DNA from: Drosophila miranda
Lineage: Eukaryota > Arthropoda > Insecta > Diptera > Drosophilidae
DNA: 64,000 bases
Direction: 5' to 3'
Assembly: GCF_003369915.1 (NCBI RefSeq)
Contig: NW_022881603.1
Location: 7,175,249-7,239,248 of the forward strand
Shown: in pieces, positions 53,491-61,800 of the stretch
How the letters are laid out: every line of letters begins with the position of its first letter
Numbering within the stretch: position 1 is the stretch's first letter
The notes under the pieces: generated by a model
Databases searched by the model: none
What the model saw: only the letters and a program-made list of their open reading frames with translations
What the model was told of the DNA's origin: nothing
Translations under genes and position numbers: made by a program

Positions 53491-56400
53491 TTAAGGGCAG
53501 TCCCATCCGGTGGCTTGGATGTATTTGGACAAGGTCCCTGGTTTGATTACGGACAGGTCCGAAATGTCCGTGAGGAAAGCGGCCCCGAGAATTCGAAGAC
53601 GACGATTTCCAAGGGCTGGGCAGTGGCAGAAGAAGTGGGGGACCGATTCCTCCTCCTCCTCGTCGCGACAACTCCTGCAGAAGTCGTTATGAGGGATTGA
53701 CAGTCTAGAGGCGTGAGTGCCGATCTGCCAGTGTCCCGTAATGGCTCTAGTAACTGCAGAGCACTGTGCTCTGCTGAGTTTATACAGCTCTGCTGAGCGC
53801 TTCTTCGATCGATATGGCCATATCAATCTTGAGACTTTACAGGAAACGGTTTGCTGCCATCTCCTATTGGCATTTTGCTCGAACAATTCGTGCGTTAGGA
53901 GCCTGCACGTAGCCAAGGGCATCGCTACTTGCTCCCTCTCCGGTAGGAGGGGAATCGTAGTACCCTGCCTGGCTAGCTCGTCGGCGGCGTCATTCCCCTC
54001 GATGTCCCTGTGGCCGGGGACCCATATAAGGAAGAGATCTAACTGATCTGCGATCTCGTGCAGAGACCTGCGGCAGTCATTTACAGTCGCTGAGTTCGAC
54101 GATATTGAGCCTAGAGCTTTGATAGCTGCTTGGCTGTCCGAGAAGACGCACACTAAGTGCGTATCTAGAAGTAATTTGGAGACGATCGAACTGGCCTCCT
54201 TGATGGCTTCAACCTCCGCTTGGAACACACTACAGTGATCCGGGAGCCTGAAGCAATGACTGATGTTCAGCTCGCTGCAGTAGACTCCGCCTCCCACGCG
54301 GCCGTCTAGCTTTGAGCCATCAGTGTAGAAGTGGACCGCATTTGCAGGTCCTGGTTCGCCCTTCTCCCAGTCCTCCCTAGATGGGATTGATACCTGGAAG
54401 GGCGTCGAGAGGTGATCACTGGGGATACAGTAATCTGTCCTCTCTGGTAATTGCGGGAGTCTCATCAGGATTCCCGAGTGCCCAACCGCGGATGCTTTCC
54501 ACAGTCTGGCTTCTCTCATTCTGAGGGCGGAAAGTGTTGCCACCTTCTTTCCCATGAGATCCACAGGGAGGAGGTCCAGCACAGTATCCAGGGCTTCCCC
54601 TGGAGTAGTGCGTAGCCCGCCAGTTATGCATAGCTCTGCCATGCGTTGAACTCTGCTGAGTTTATTGAGGCATGTCCTTCTGTCCAAGGCTGGCCACCAT
54701 ACCACCACTCCATAGAGCATGATTGGTCGTATGATGGCGGTGTAGAGCCACCGAACTATATAGGGGGTCATTCCCCATTTTAGTCCGATGGCTTTCCTGC
54801 AAGTATAGAGGGCCACTGTGGCCTTCTTTACTCTATCCTCTATGCTCAATTTCCAATCGAGCTTTCTATCGAGGATTAGGCCAAGATACTTGGCGTTGTT
54901 GCTGAAGACTAGCGCTTCCCCACATAGTCTTGGGGGAATCAGTACCGGAACTTTGTACTTCCTAGTGAAAAGCACCAGTTCCGTTTTAGACGGGTTGACG
55001 CCTAACCCGCATTTGTCTGCCCATTTCGACATTTTCGTGAGAGTACTTGTCATGCACTCACACAATGTCTGCGGAAATTTTCCGGAGAATGCTATGGCAA
55101 CATCGTCCGCGTACGCCACCACACGGCAGCCACCCCCCTCTATCTCCCGCAGCAGTGTGTTCACTGCCACGTTCCATAGGAGGGGCGAGAGGACTCCGCC
55201 CTGCGGTGTGCCTCTGCTGACAAATCTGGTACACGTTGACGTCCCCAGTGATGCCTCAACCGTCCTGCATTGTAGCATCTGATCGATCAGGCTCACCGTC
55301 CTGGAGTCAACGCCCAGATCCGTCAGTGCGCCCGTGATGGCGGTCGGAAGGATGTTGTTAAAGGCGCCTTCTATGTCGAGGAAGGCTACTAGGGTGTACT
55401 CCTTAAAATTAAGGGATGCTTCGATGATCGATGTGATCGAGTGTAGGGCCGTTTCGGTGGATCTTCCCTTCCGATAGGCATGCTGGGAGTCTGAGATCAG
55501 ACTGGACGGAATGCACGCCGTTAGATGCAGCCCCAGGAGCCGCTCCATCGCCTTTAGAAGAAAAGACGATAGACTTATGGGTCTGAAATCCTTTGGGGCA
55601 GTGTGCGAGGGCTTGCCTGCCTTGGGTATGAATACGACTTTGGTCTGAAGCCAGGTGTCAGGAATGCACCCGTGGGAGAAGATTCCCTCGTAAATTATTT
55701 TGAGCCAGTTAATGGCTTTATGTCCCGCGTGAATCAGTTGGGCAGGGAAAATGCCGTCTGGCCCCGCGGACTTGTAGGGTTTAAAGCTTCTGATCGCCCA
55801 GGAAATGTTCTCCTGGCTTAGCAGTCCCAAGATGGCATTTGAGGCGACAGAAGGAGGCGCGAGGTATTTGGGTCTGTTTTCATCGCAGCCAGGGAAGTGG
55901 GTATTTAGGAGAAGATTTAGCGACTCCTCGCTGGACGTAGTCCACGACTGGTCGGTGTTCTTCAAGTAGCCCAGGGTGGGTGTTGTCTTCGAGAGAACTC
56001 TGCGCAAGCGTGAGGCTTCTGAGTTACTCTCGATTTCGCTGCAGAACTTACGCCAGGAGGCGCGTTTGGCTTTTCTAAGTTCTTTGTTGTAGGTTGACAG
56101 ACTGGCCTTGTATTCGGCCCAGTTTTGCTCAACGTTTTCAGCCTTAGCTTTATTGAAGAGTCTCCGGGAGGCTTTCCGGAGTTCACCCAGTTTCGGATTC
56201 CACCATTCAGGTTTCTTCCGGCCTCTGTTCTTGCCAGAGGGGCATGCTTTGTCGAGCGCCTTATTGCAGGCGTCGGTAAAGATCTTAAGAAGACGAGTCG
56301 TGGCCTCCGTGGAGAACTCCTCCTCAGATGGGGGCTCAGGGAGAACACGACAGAGGTAATCAGAGTACCGAGTCCAGTTTGTCCGCCTGATGTTTCGGAA

Positions 56401-57087
56401 TCGGACTGGCTTCGGTACTGAGAAGGAGAAGACAGTTTCCACGTACCTGTGGTCCGAGAAGGAGTGCTCTTCCAGGACCCTCCAGGATACAATGTTACGC
56501 TGTATCTCATGAGAGGCAAGCGTGAGGTCCAGGACCTCCTTGCGGTTTTTAATGATAAAGGTGGGATCACTACCCCGGTTTAGTAAGACCATCTGAGTGG
56601 TCAGTAAGTAACTGAAAAGGTACTCACCCCTTTCGTTTGTGTCAGTGCTTCCCCACTGACAGTGATGTGCATTGGCATCGCACCCCACAATTAGGCCGAT
56701 GTCCTTGGCCGAGCAGTCTGCGATTAGAGCCCGGAGAGGCGCGTGTGGAGGGGGGTCTGGTTGTTCATGCCCCATGTATGCGGAGCAGATCCTCAGTGAG
56801 CGCTCCTGGCCTTCGAGGCTCACTGCGGTGTGGTCTTCATTGCTGAAATTTGGGAGCAAAAATAGGTGCAACTCTCTTTTTGCAAGAATGCAGGTACGAA
56901 TTTTACCTGCGGTTTCAGCTACATATAGCTTGTAGTCAGAAGTCCTCAGACCGGAGACCCTGTTTCCGAGGATCCAGGGCTCCTGAATGAGGACTATGTC
57001 GGCTCCACCCTTGGCCAGGTGGAGTAGTAGAGCAGCGCATGCTGCCTTACAATGGTGGAGGTTTATCTGCAGGAGCGTCAACGACAT
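53491..57087 (-). CDS. LOA-like ORF2 protein: endonuclease, reverse transcriptase, RNase H
   Basis: 1198 codons from ATG 57087. The AP-type endonuclease is at about residues 1-220 (LLQINLHHCKAA, IVLIQEPW, GCDANAHHCQWG, EHSFSDHRYVE). RT spans about 420-760 (KDFRPISLSSFLLKAMERLL, FLDIEGAFNNI, GTPQGGVLSPLLWN, catalytic VVAYADDVAIAF). RNase H is at about 900-1040 (HFYTDGSKLDG, AEVEAIKEA, FSDSQAAIKAL, GNDAADELAR; all four acidic residues present), and a CCHC-like motif CRSC...PHFFCHC lies near the end. The protein nicks target DNA and copies the element RNA there. RNase H after RT separates LOA and I clades from jockey. No lesion is seen. Confidence 0.93.
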   Translation of the reverse strand: MSLTLLQINLHHCKAACAALLLHLAKGGADIVLIQEPWILGNRVSGLRTSDYKLYVAETAGKIRTCILAKRELHLFLLPNFSNEDHTAVSLEGQERSLRICSAYMGHEQPDPPPHAPLRALIADCSAKDIGLIVGCDANAHHCQWGSTDTNERGEYLFSYLLTTQMVLLNRGSDPTFIIKNRKEVLDLTLASHEIQRNIVSWRVLEEHSFSDHRYVETVFSFSVPKPVRFRNIRRTNWTRYSDYLCRVLPEPPSEEEFSTEATTRLLKIFTDACNKALDKACPSGKNRGRKKPEWWNPKLGELRKASRRLFNKAKAENVEQNWAEYKASLSTYNKELRKAKRASWRKFCSEIESNSEASRLRRVLSKTTPTLGYLKNTDQSWTTSSEESLNLLLNTHFPGCDENRPKYLAPPSVASNAILGLLSQENISWAIRSFKPYKSAGPDGIFPAQLIHAGHKAINWLKIIYEGIFSHGCIPDTWLQTKVVFIPKAGKPSHTAPKDFRPISLSSFLLKAMERLLGLHLTACIPSSLISDSQHAYRKGRSTETALHSITSIIEASLNFKEYTLVAFLDIEGAFNNILPTAITGALTDLGVDSRTVSLIDQMLQCRTVEASLGTSTCTRFVSRGTPQGGVLSPLLWNVAVNTLLREIEGGGCRVVAYADDVAIAFSGKFPQTLCECMTSTLTKMSKWADKCGLGVNPSKTELVLFTRKYKVPVLIPPRLCGEALVFSNNAKYLGLILDRKLDWKLSIEDRVKKATVALYTCRKAIGLKWGMTPYIVRWLYTAIIRPIMLYGVVVWWPALDRRTCLNKLSRVQRMAELCITGGLRTTPGEALDTVLDLLPVDLMGKKVATLSALRMREARLWKASAVGHSGILMRLPQLPERTDYCIPSDHLSTPFQVSIPSREDWEKGEPGPANAVHFYTDGSKLDGRVGGGVYCSELNISHCFRLPDHCSVFQAEVEAIKEASSIVSKLLLDTHLVCVFSDSQAAIKALGSISSNSATVNDCRRSLHEIADQLDLFLIWVPGHRDIEGNDAADELARQGTTIPLLPEREQVAMPLATCRLLTHELFEQNANRRWQQTVSCKVSRLIWPYRSKKRSAELYKLSRAQCSAVTRAITGHWQIGTHASRLSIPHNDFCRSCRDEEEEESVPHFFCHCPALGNRRLRILGAAFLTDISDLSVIKPGTLSKYIQATGWDCP

Positions 57088-58489
57088 TCCTGAGGCTCGC
57101 CTCCACCATTGTTACTTCTAGATCACTGTCAGGGGACTCCGGCTCCTCCCCGACAACGATGTGGCTGAGACCTCTGGCTAGGTCGCTCTCGTCGAACGCG
57201 TAGTCGTCCAAGATATCGTCCGACATCATGGACGCCGCATCCGACTCCGGGTTGTCTTCCTCGCACGAGGCCCCCTCTTTTGGGATCTCCGGCAGCTCCG
57301 GGTCTGGCTCGACCTCCGCTTGCCTGCCCTTGCGATCGGACTTGTAAGTGGATATGGTGACCTTCTTGTAGCCATAATCCACTACACCGTCCGACTTTGC
57401 GAGGAGATCAATGGATTCCTCATTTAGGACGAGGATAATCTGGCGCCTCTGCCCTTGGATATCCTCCACCTTTGCCACCTTCCAATCGGCTGTAGGAAGG
57501 TGGGGGTTGCAGACCTGCAGTAACCTGAGGATCTTCTCAGGCTCTGCAGGCTTAGCCGAGACCCACGCTCTGGCTCTCGGGCGACTAGGGACATCTTCCC
57601 ACTTCACGGCCTCCAGTTTCGCCCCTGGATAGACCTCTTTTAGGGCCGCCACCGCCTTCATGTAAAGAGCCGCAGAGCGAGCGTCTTGGCAGGCGATGGC
57701 TTTCACCTTGCCTTGATGCCACCCTGCGTCCTCACACTTTGGCGGTGGTCCGCCGTTCTCCTCCAGTTCCAGTAGGAACCGGTCCTGGAGCTCGTTCTCC
57801 ACCAGGTGCCACTTATCGCGAGGGACATGGCCGTCCTCGGCGCCCCTGTCCAGGACACCGATCAGGGTCTTGCCCCTCGCCACCTCAGCGAACGACCGGT
57901 TCGTGGGGTGGGTCTTCACCCGCTTGGCTTGCTGGGCTTGGCCTGGCTGATTTGCGGGGTCCTCCGCTGAGCGTTGCCGCTTGTTGGCGGCCTTGGCTGC
58001 GCCCTTTCCGGCTTTGGCTGGCTGGAACAGTGGAAGGATTGAGCAGGCCCACAGCCTCTGCTCCTTTCCTTCGGCTGACGCCTTGAAGTTCGGGTCTTCG
58101 TTGGACAGGATGAAAGCCGCTCGTCTCCTGTCCTGGTACGACGGCTTTCCACCCCGTGGTGCAGAGACGCTGCCCGCCGGGGCTCCCATGGGTTCTTCGG
58201 TCCCGGTGCGCCTACCAGCCGCGATTACGCTCTGCTTGGCAGCCGCCCCGGTATCCGCTTCGCCCTTGGAGCTACCCGACTTGGAAGGACCCGATTGGCT
58301 TTTCGGGCCCCCCCTCGCTGCGGCTGCTGCCTGAAGACGGTGGACCGACTCAGTCTCCTTCCCCGTCTTCTTTGGACCCGGTTTCCCAGGCGCTGGTGCA
58401 GAGGGATTGGCTTGTCCCTCCGGGACTTTAAGAGGAGTACCGAGCTCCTTTGCGGTGTTTTTATTTGGTATTTTTGATGTGTTTGGCAT
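57047..58489 (-). CDS. LOA-like ORF1 RNA-binding protein
   Basis: About 480 codons. I take ATG 58489 as the start; a GTG four codons earlier is also in frame. The N-terminal half is Pro/Ala/Lys-rich and probably disordered and nucleic-acid binding (nuclear-signal-like KRQR and KRVK). The middle holds the DUF4780-type domain common in LOA-clade ORF1 proteins (GVLDRGAEDGHVPRDKWHLV; CQDARSAALYMKAV), and the C-terminus is very acidic. Its end overlaps the ORF2 start by 41 bp in another frame, so ORF2 is probably reached by reinitiation or shifting. It would coat the element RNA. Confidence 0.88.
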   Translation of the reverse strand: MPNTSKIPNKNTAKELGTPLKVPEGQANPSAPAPGKPGPKKTGKETESVHRLQAAAAARGGPKSQSGPSKSGSSKGEADTGAAAKQSVIAAGRRTGTEEPMGAPAGSVSAPRGGKPSYQDRRRAAFILSNEDPNFKASAEGKEQRLWACSILPLFQPAKAGKGAAKAANKRQRSAEDPANQPGQAQQAKRVKTHPTNRSFAEVARGKTLIGVLDRGAEDGHVPRDKWHLVENELQDRFLLELEENGGPPPKCEDAGWHQGKVKAIACQDARSAALYMKAVAALKEVYPGAKLEAVKWEDVPSRPRARAWVSAKPAEPEKILRLLQVCNPHLPTADWKVAKVEDIQGQRRQIILVLNEESIDLLAKSDGVVDYGYKKVTISTYKSDRKGRQAEVEPDPELPEIPKEGASCEEDNPESDAASMMSDDILDDYAFDESDLARGLSHIVVGEEPESPDSDLEVTMVEASLRNVVDAPADKPPPL

Positions 58490-58983
58490 TTTTGTTCCCA
58501 CGAGTAGGCGGGAAGGGGCTGGTCACCCGAGGCATAGCCCGCTTGCCCCGGGAAGCCTGATTTAAACTGGAGGTCGGCAGGTATCCAGAGTCCGCATATT
58601 AGCGACCGGGCACCCCCCGGCCATGCATCCCTCGGCATATAACAGTGTCACCTTGGATTGGGGTAATTTCACTGAGAGTTTTCTTCTCTCCGCCCGACTA
58701 TCATTCGCCAGCATCCTAGCAGAGACATGACCGTGCTAGGACCTGTTTCCAGCCGCCCTCACGGGGAGAGTATAGTCGCACTTCCACCGGTGTGCACAGT
58801 TACGGCGGGTGACGGTTCGCTCGCAACCCTCTGTGTCCTAGGGGGGGTGTGAGACGCAGACCGCACCGGGTATTACTAACCGGAGCGGCTGCGCCTCAGT
58901 TCCGAGTTCACAGTTGTGCGAGCCGACCCGTCATCCGTTTGTCCCTCTGTAGCACCCGATGGCTGACGGCCTACTTGGTGATA

Positions 58984-59112
58984 ACTGTGTTTCAAATCTA
59001 AAAGTGTAAAAATTGTGTTCCCTTCTAATCTCTCTAAGCAGTCGTCTATTAGTGGCAATGGATATCCATCACGAATGCAAATCTTATTAAGCTGTTTGTA
59101 ATCTACACACAT
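58984..59112 (-). pseudogene. pol: Gypsy RT start (right arm)
   Basis: Reads MCVDYKQLNKICIRDGYPLP, LIDDCLERL and TLLDLKHSYHQV, i.e. RT blocks before the catalytic box. It is out of frame with the preceding pol piece because of one extra A in an A7 run at about 59121. Confidence 0.85.
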
Positions 59113-60007
59113 TCTTTTTTTCCCCTGATTTTTTCTTAACTAATACTATTGCAGAGCTGTAAGGCGATTTAATTTCTCTTATGAAGCCTTTTTTCAATAG
59201 TTCATCTATTTGGGTATATACTTCTTTTTTCTCCTGATATGAAAGTCTTCTCGGAACAGTGCGTACAGGTTCTTCTGATTTAAGTTTGAGATTCATTTCG
59301 TAGTTATGTTGAATTGCTGGAATGTTAGTTAAGTCTGAATAGTTAAGTTTTATCAATTCCATGAATTTACTACGTTCTTTATCAGTTCGCTTTGGGTCGA
59401 TATTATAGCTGTCCTCTTCTTTTGTTATTTCAATACTATATATATACGGTATATCTATGTCGGTTCTTTCTAATGATTCACTTGCCATAAGCTTTTGCTC
59501 GTTATCTTTCATTAAAAGGTCAATGTTATTACAATTCAATTGGTCACTAATCTTATTCTCATAATTTTCATCCTTTAATAATCCATTATTATTGATATCT
59601 GATAACCTCATCTCACTATCTCTATTTGTCAATACTACATTTTCAATTTGGTCACTCTCAATGTTCACTAATACTCTATTTTTATCTAAGTCACTGTTCA
59701 CTAATACGCTATTTTTATCTAAGTCACTGTTCACTAATACTCTATTTTCATCTAAGTCACTGTTCACTAATACTCTATTTTCATCTAAGTCACTGTTCAC
59801 TAATACTCTATTTTCATTTAAGTCACTGTTCATTAATACTCTATTTTCAATTGATACCATATTGCTTTGCGTAAGTCGCTTTACATTTTCAATTTCATTT
59901 TCAAAAATTAATTTTATTCCATAATTTTCAAGGAAACTGCGCCCCAGAAAGACATTACACGAAATATAGTTGTTTGGTACAACGAAAAAATATAAGTTCT
60001 TTTTCAA
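59087..60007 (-). pseudogene. pol: Gypsy protease end and linker with coding minisatellite (right arm)
   Basis: About 306 codons. It begins after a frame change at a T6 run (about 60001), where gag-protease ends at TAA. The first part completes the protease (NVFLGRSFLENYG). A linker then holds about five tandem 11-residue units (core ENRVLVNSDLD), and the frame leads into RT (PVRTVPRRLSYQEKKEV, GFIREIKSPYSSAIVLVKKK). A tandem-repeat linker of this kind is not a standard part of gypsy Pol. Confidence 0.8.
59685..59850 (-). repeat. 33-bp coding minisatellite, about five copies
   Basis: The 33-bp unit, containing TCTAAGTCACTGTTCACTAA on the plus strand, repeats in tandem and keeps the frame (11 codons per unit). 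Differences between units are few (TTTTTA/TTTTCA, GCTATT/CTCTATT). Confidence 0.85.
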
Positions 60008-60009
60008 TG

Positions 60010-61299
60010 TTATGAAAAAACTAAATTGACAATTATTTTTCCAAAAATGCTTATTCTCGAACCGTTAACTCTAAAATACTCTGTCGGTCTTAGTACACCA
60101 TCAAAATTTTCATAAGGTATCGCCGAGCGCTGCATCAAATTAATAGCGCTACCGGTGTCCAACATGCCAGAAATAGATTTAATTTGATACCTTCGTTTTA
60201 TATCAGTGTAAAAATATACCCCTACCTGATTAACAATAGGAACAAAAATATTGTTCTCCTCTCTGTCGTCCATTGGCGGGATGCTGGCTGTACCCACGGA
60301 TCGCTGGGTTGGCATAGGCTTCTGTTGGCAATCCTTCACCTGGTGCTGCATGGATCCACACTGGAAACACGATCCCTTCTCCCGCTTAGGTGCGGGACAC
60401 GATGAAGCATAATGGCCATGTGCTGAACAATTATAGCAGCGCACCTGGCTCCGGTCATTTCCGGAAGCGGTCATCCCAGTGCGCTTAAAATTCGTCTGGG
60501 TACTCTTCCTCAAAGCTTCGTATTGTCGAGCTAGCTCCTTAAGTTTTCCGATGGTCGACGCTGAGTACAATAAGGCGATACTGGAAGATCGATCACGAAA
60601 ACCATCAACGATGAACTGCACTGTCAATTTCTCTTCGATGTCGGCACGCATAGCAATTTCTTCCATGCGAAGAATATATCCCATTACAGAGTTTTTCTCC
60701 GGGTTGAAAAAGGTTTCCTTCAACAGAAGTACCACGTCGGCAGTTGAATTGCTGCGGCCAAAAGTTTTTAGGAAGTTTCCCTTAAACTCGTCGTAAGTCT
60801 TTGATTTGTCGACACGCATGAACAAGTCCGCCTCTGTTCCCGCCTTCATCAACATGCGCACACAACGAAGCTTAAAATTGTTGCTTTCGTTCACGCCTCC
60901 GCAAATCCGTTCAAAATTCAAGACCCATTCAGAGGCTTCATCATTTTCACTGGCAGAAAAAGGGGCAATAAGTTGCTTGACCATTCGGATGTCATCGGTC
61001 ATATAGTTGTCCATTACCATTAAAGCAGCCAGTTTCTTCTTTTTCTCAGCCACCCTTATTGCGGCGTCAAGTAATTCTTCTTCTTTCATATCGTCGATCT
61101 GCTCATTTTCAGACACTTTTCCATCCGATTCAATATCCGATTTATTCACCGGACTTTCAGAAACTTCGTCCATTCCACCACTTATGGCAAGCTTACGAAG
61201 TTGCCTTAGTGTTGCGCTGGCTGGAAAAATGATCTCCTTCTCCAGCAACCACTCTACAATTTTTTCTTTGTCAATGTTTGCCATGGTTTCCTCGGCCAT
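60010..61299 (-). CDS. gag: Gag-protease of gypsy element, right arm
   Basis: 429 codons from ATG 61299, without internal stop. N-terminal region IVEWLLEKEIIFPASATLRQLRKLA, then capsid (SEWVLNFERICGGVNESNNF; KNSVMGYILRMEEIAMRADI), two CCHC knuckles (CYNCSAHGHYASSC, CFQCGSMQHQVKDC) and the protease catalytic motif GMLDTGSAINLM. The frame ends shortly after IFGKIIVNLVFS, inside the protease, at a T6 run. Continuing the protease requires a -1 shift there, either programmed or by an indel. Confidence 0.88.
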   Translation of the reverse strand: MAEETMANIDKEKIVEWLLEKEIIFPASATLRQLRKLAISGGMDEVSESPVNKSDIESDGKVSENEQIDDMKEEELLDAAIRVAEKKKKLAALMVMDNYMTDDIRMVKQLIAPFSASENDEASEWVLNFERICGGVNESNNFKLRCVRMLMKAGTEADLFMRVDKSKTYDEFKGNFLKTFGRSNSTADVVLLLKETFFNPEKNSVMGYILRMEEIAMRADIEEKLTVQFIVDGFRDRSSSIALLYSASTIGKLKELARQYEALRKSTQTNFKRTGMTASGNDRSQVRCYNCSAHGHYASSCPAPKREKGSCFQCGSMQHQVKDCQQKPMPTQRSVGTASIPPMDDREENNIFVPIVNQVGVYFYTDIKRRYQIKSISGMLDTGSAINLMQRSAIPYENFDGVLRPTEYFRVNGSRISIFGKIIVNLVFS

Positions 61300-61389
61300 T
61301 TATAAAATGTGGAAAATACTCGTTGTCGGGGATGCCAGTAGACAAATACTTATGTAGGCAGATACTTTAAAGGGCTACGATCCCACTTC

Positions 61390-61648
61390 TGAAGTTATTG
61401 GCGCAAAAGGTCCACGGATGTTTCGTGCTTTTTATGATTTTATTTTTACTTAATTCTTTTCAACCTCCTCGTCTTGTCGATACCGCCAAAAGTGTTCATT
61501 CAACCCCAGCTCCGATCACCCGTTCTCTCATAGTTCTAGTTCGCAGAACTAGAACTATCGGATGATAATTCATATCGATACTTACGATATTTCGTACAAC
61601 GTTAATAGTAAATACAATTGTAGAGTTATAATACTAAACAATCTAACA
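61390..61648 (-). repeat. LTR of right arm
   Basis: About 259 bp on the minus strand from TGTTAGATTG to AATAACTTCA. Compared with the left arm it has an extra 6 bp that complete a palindrome TTCTAGTTCGCAGAACTAGAA-type sequence near 61530. The boundary at the leader is inferred. Confidence 0.7.
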
Positions 61649-61800
61649 GCTCGGCCATCCTGACAATTAGATCGCCCTCGATCGTAAATATGTAATTAAG
61701 AGTAATTTTAATTTAATGTGTATATATATAAATTGTTAACTATTTAAGTAGGAGTCACTTTCACACTGATTACGCCAATATGCCCATTTCCTTAATCGGC
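61649..61800. other. Unassigned AT-rich DNA
   Basis: Nothing recognised between the gypsy LTR and the start of the last LINE. Confidence 0.4.

Larger units (their letters stand above)
53342..58972 (-). mobile_element. LOA-like LINE copy 2, full length, both ORFs open
   Basis: 5.6 kb, minus strand, inserted in the gypsy RT with a perfect 11-bp target duplication ACTTGGTGATA (53331-53341 and 58973-58983). Layout: about 480 bp 5' untranslated region (58490-58972), ORF1, ORF2 overlapping it by 41 bp, a short 3' untranslated region and a TAACCTAACCTAACC tail. It is the most likely active element of the window. Confidence 0.94.
58984..61648 (-). mobile_element. Ty3/gypsy fold-back element, right arm (LTR, gag, protease, RT start)
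   Basis: Minus-strand copy running from an LTR at 61390-61648 through gag and protease into RT, then through LINE copy 2 to 53283. It is the partner of the left arm. No second LTR in direct orientation is present, and the flanks outside the two arms do not form a target duplication. Confidence 0.85.
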
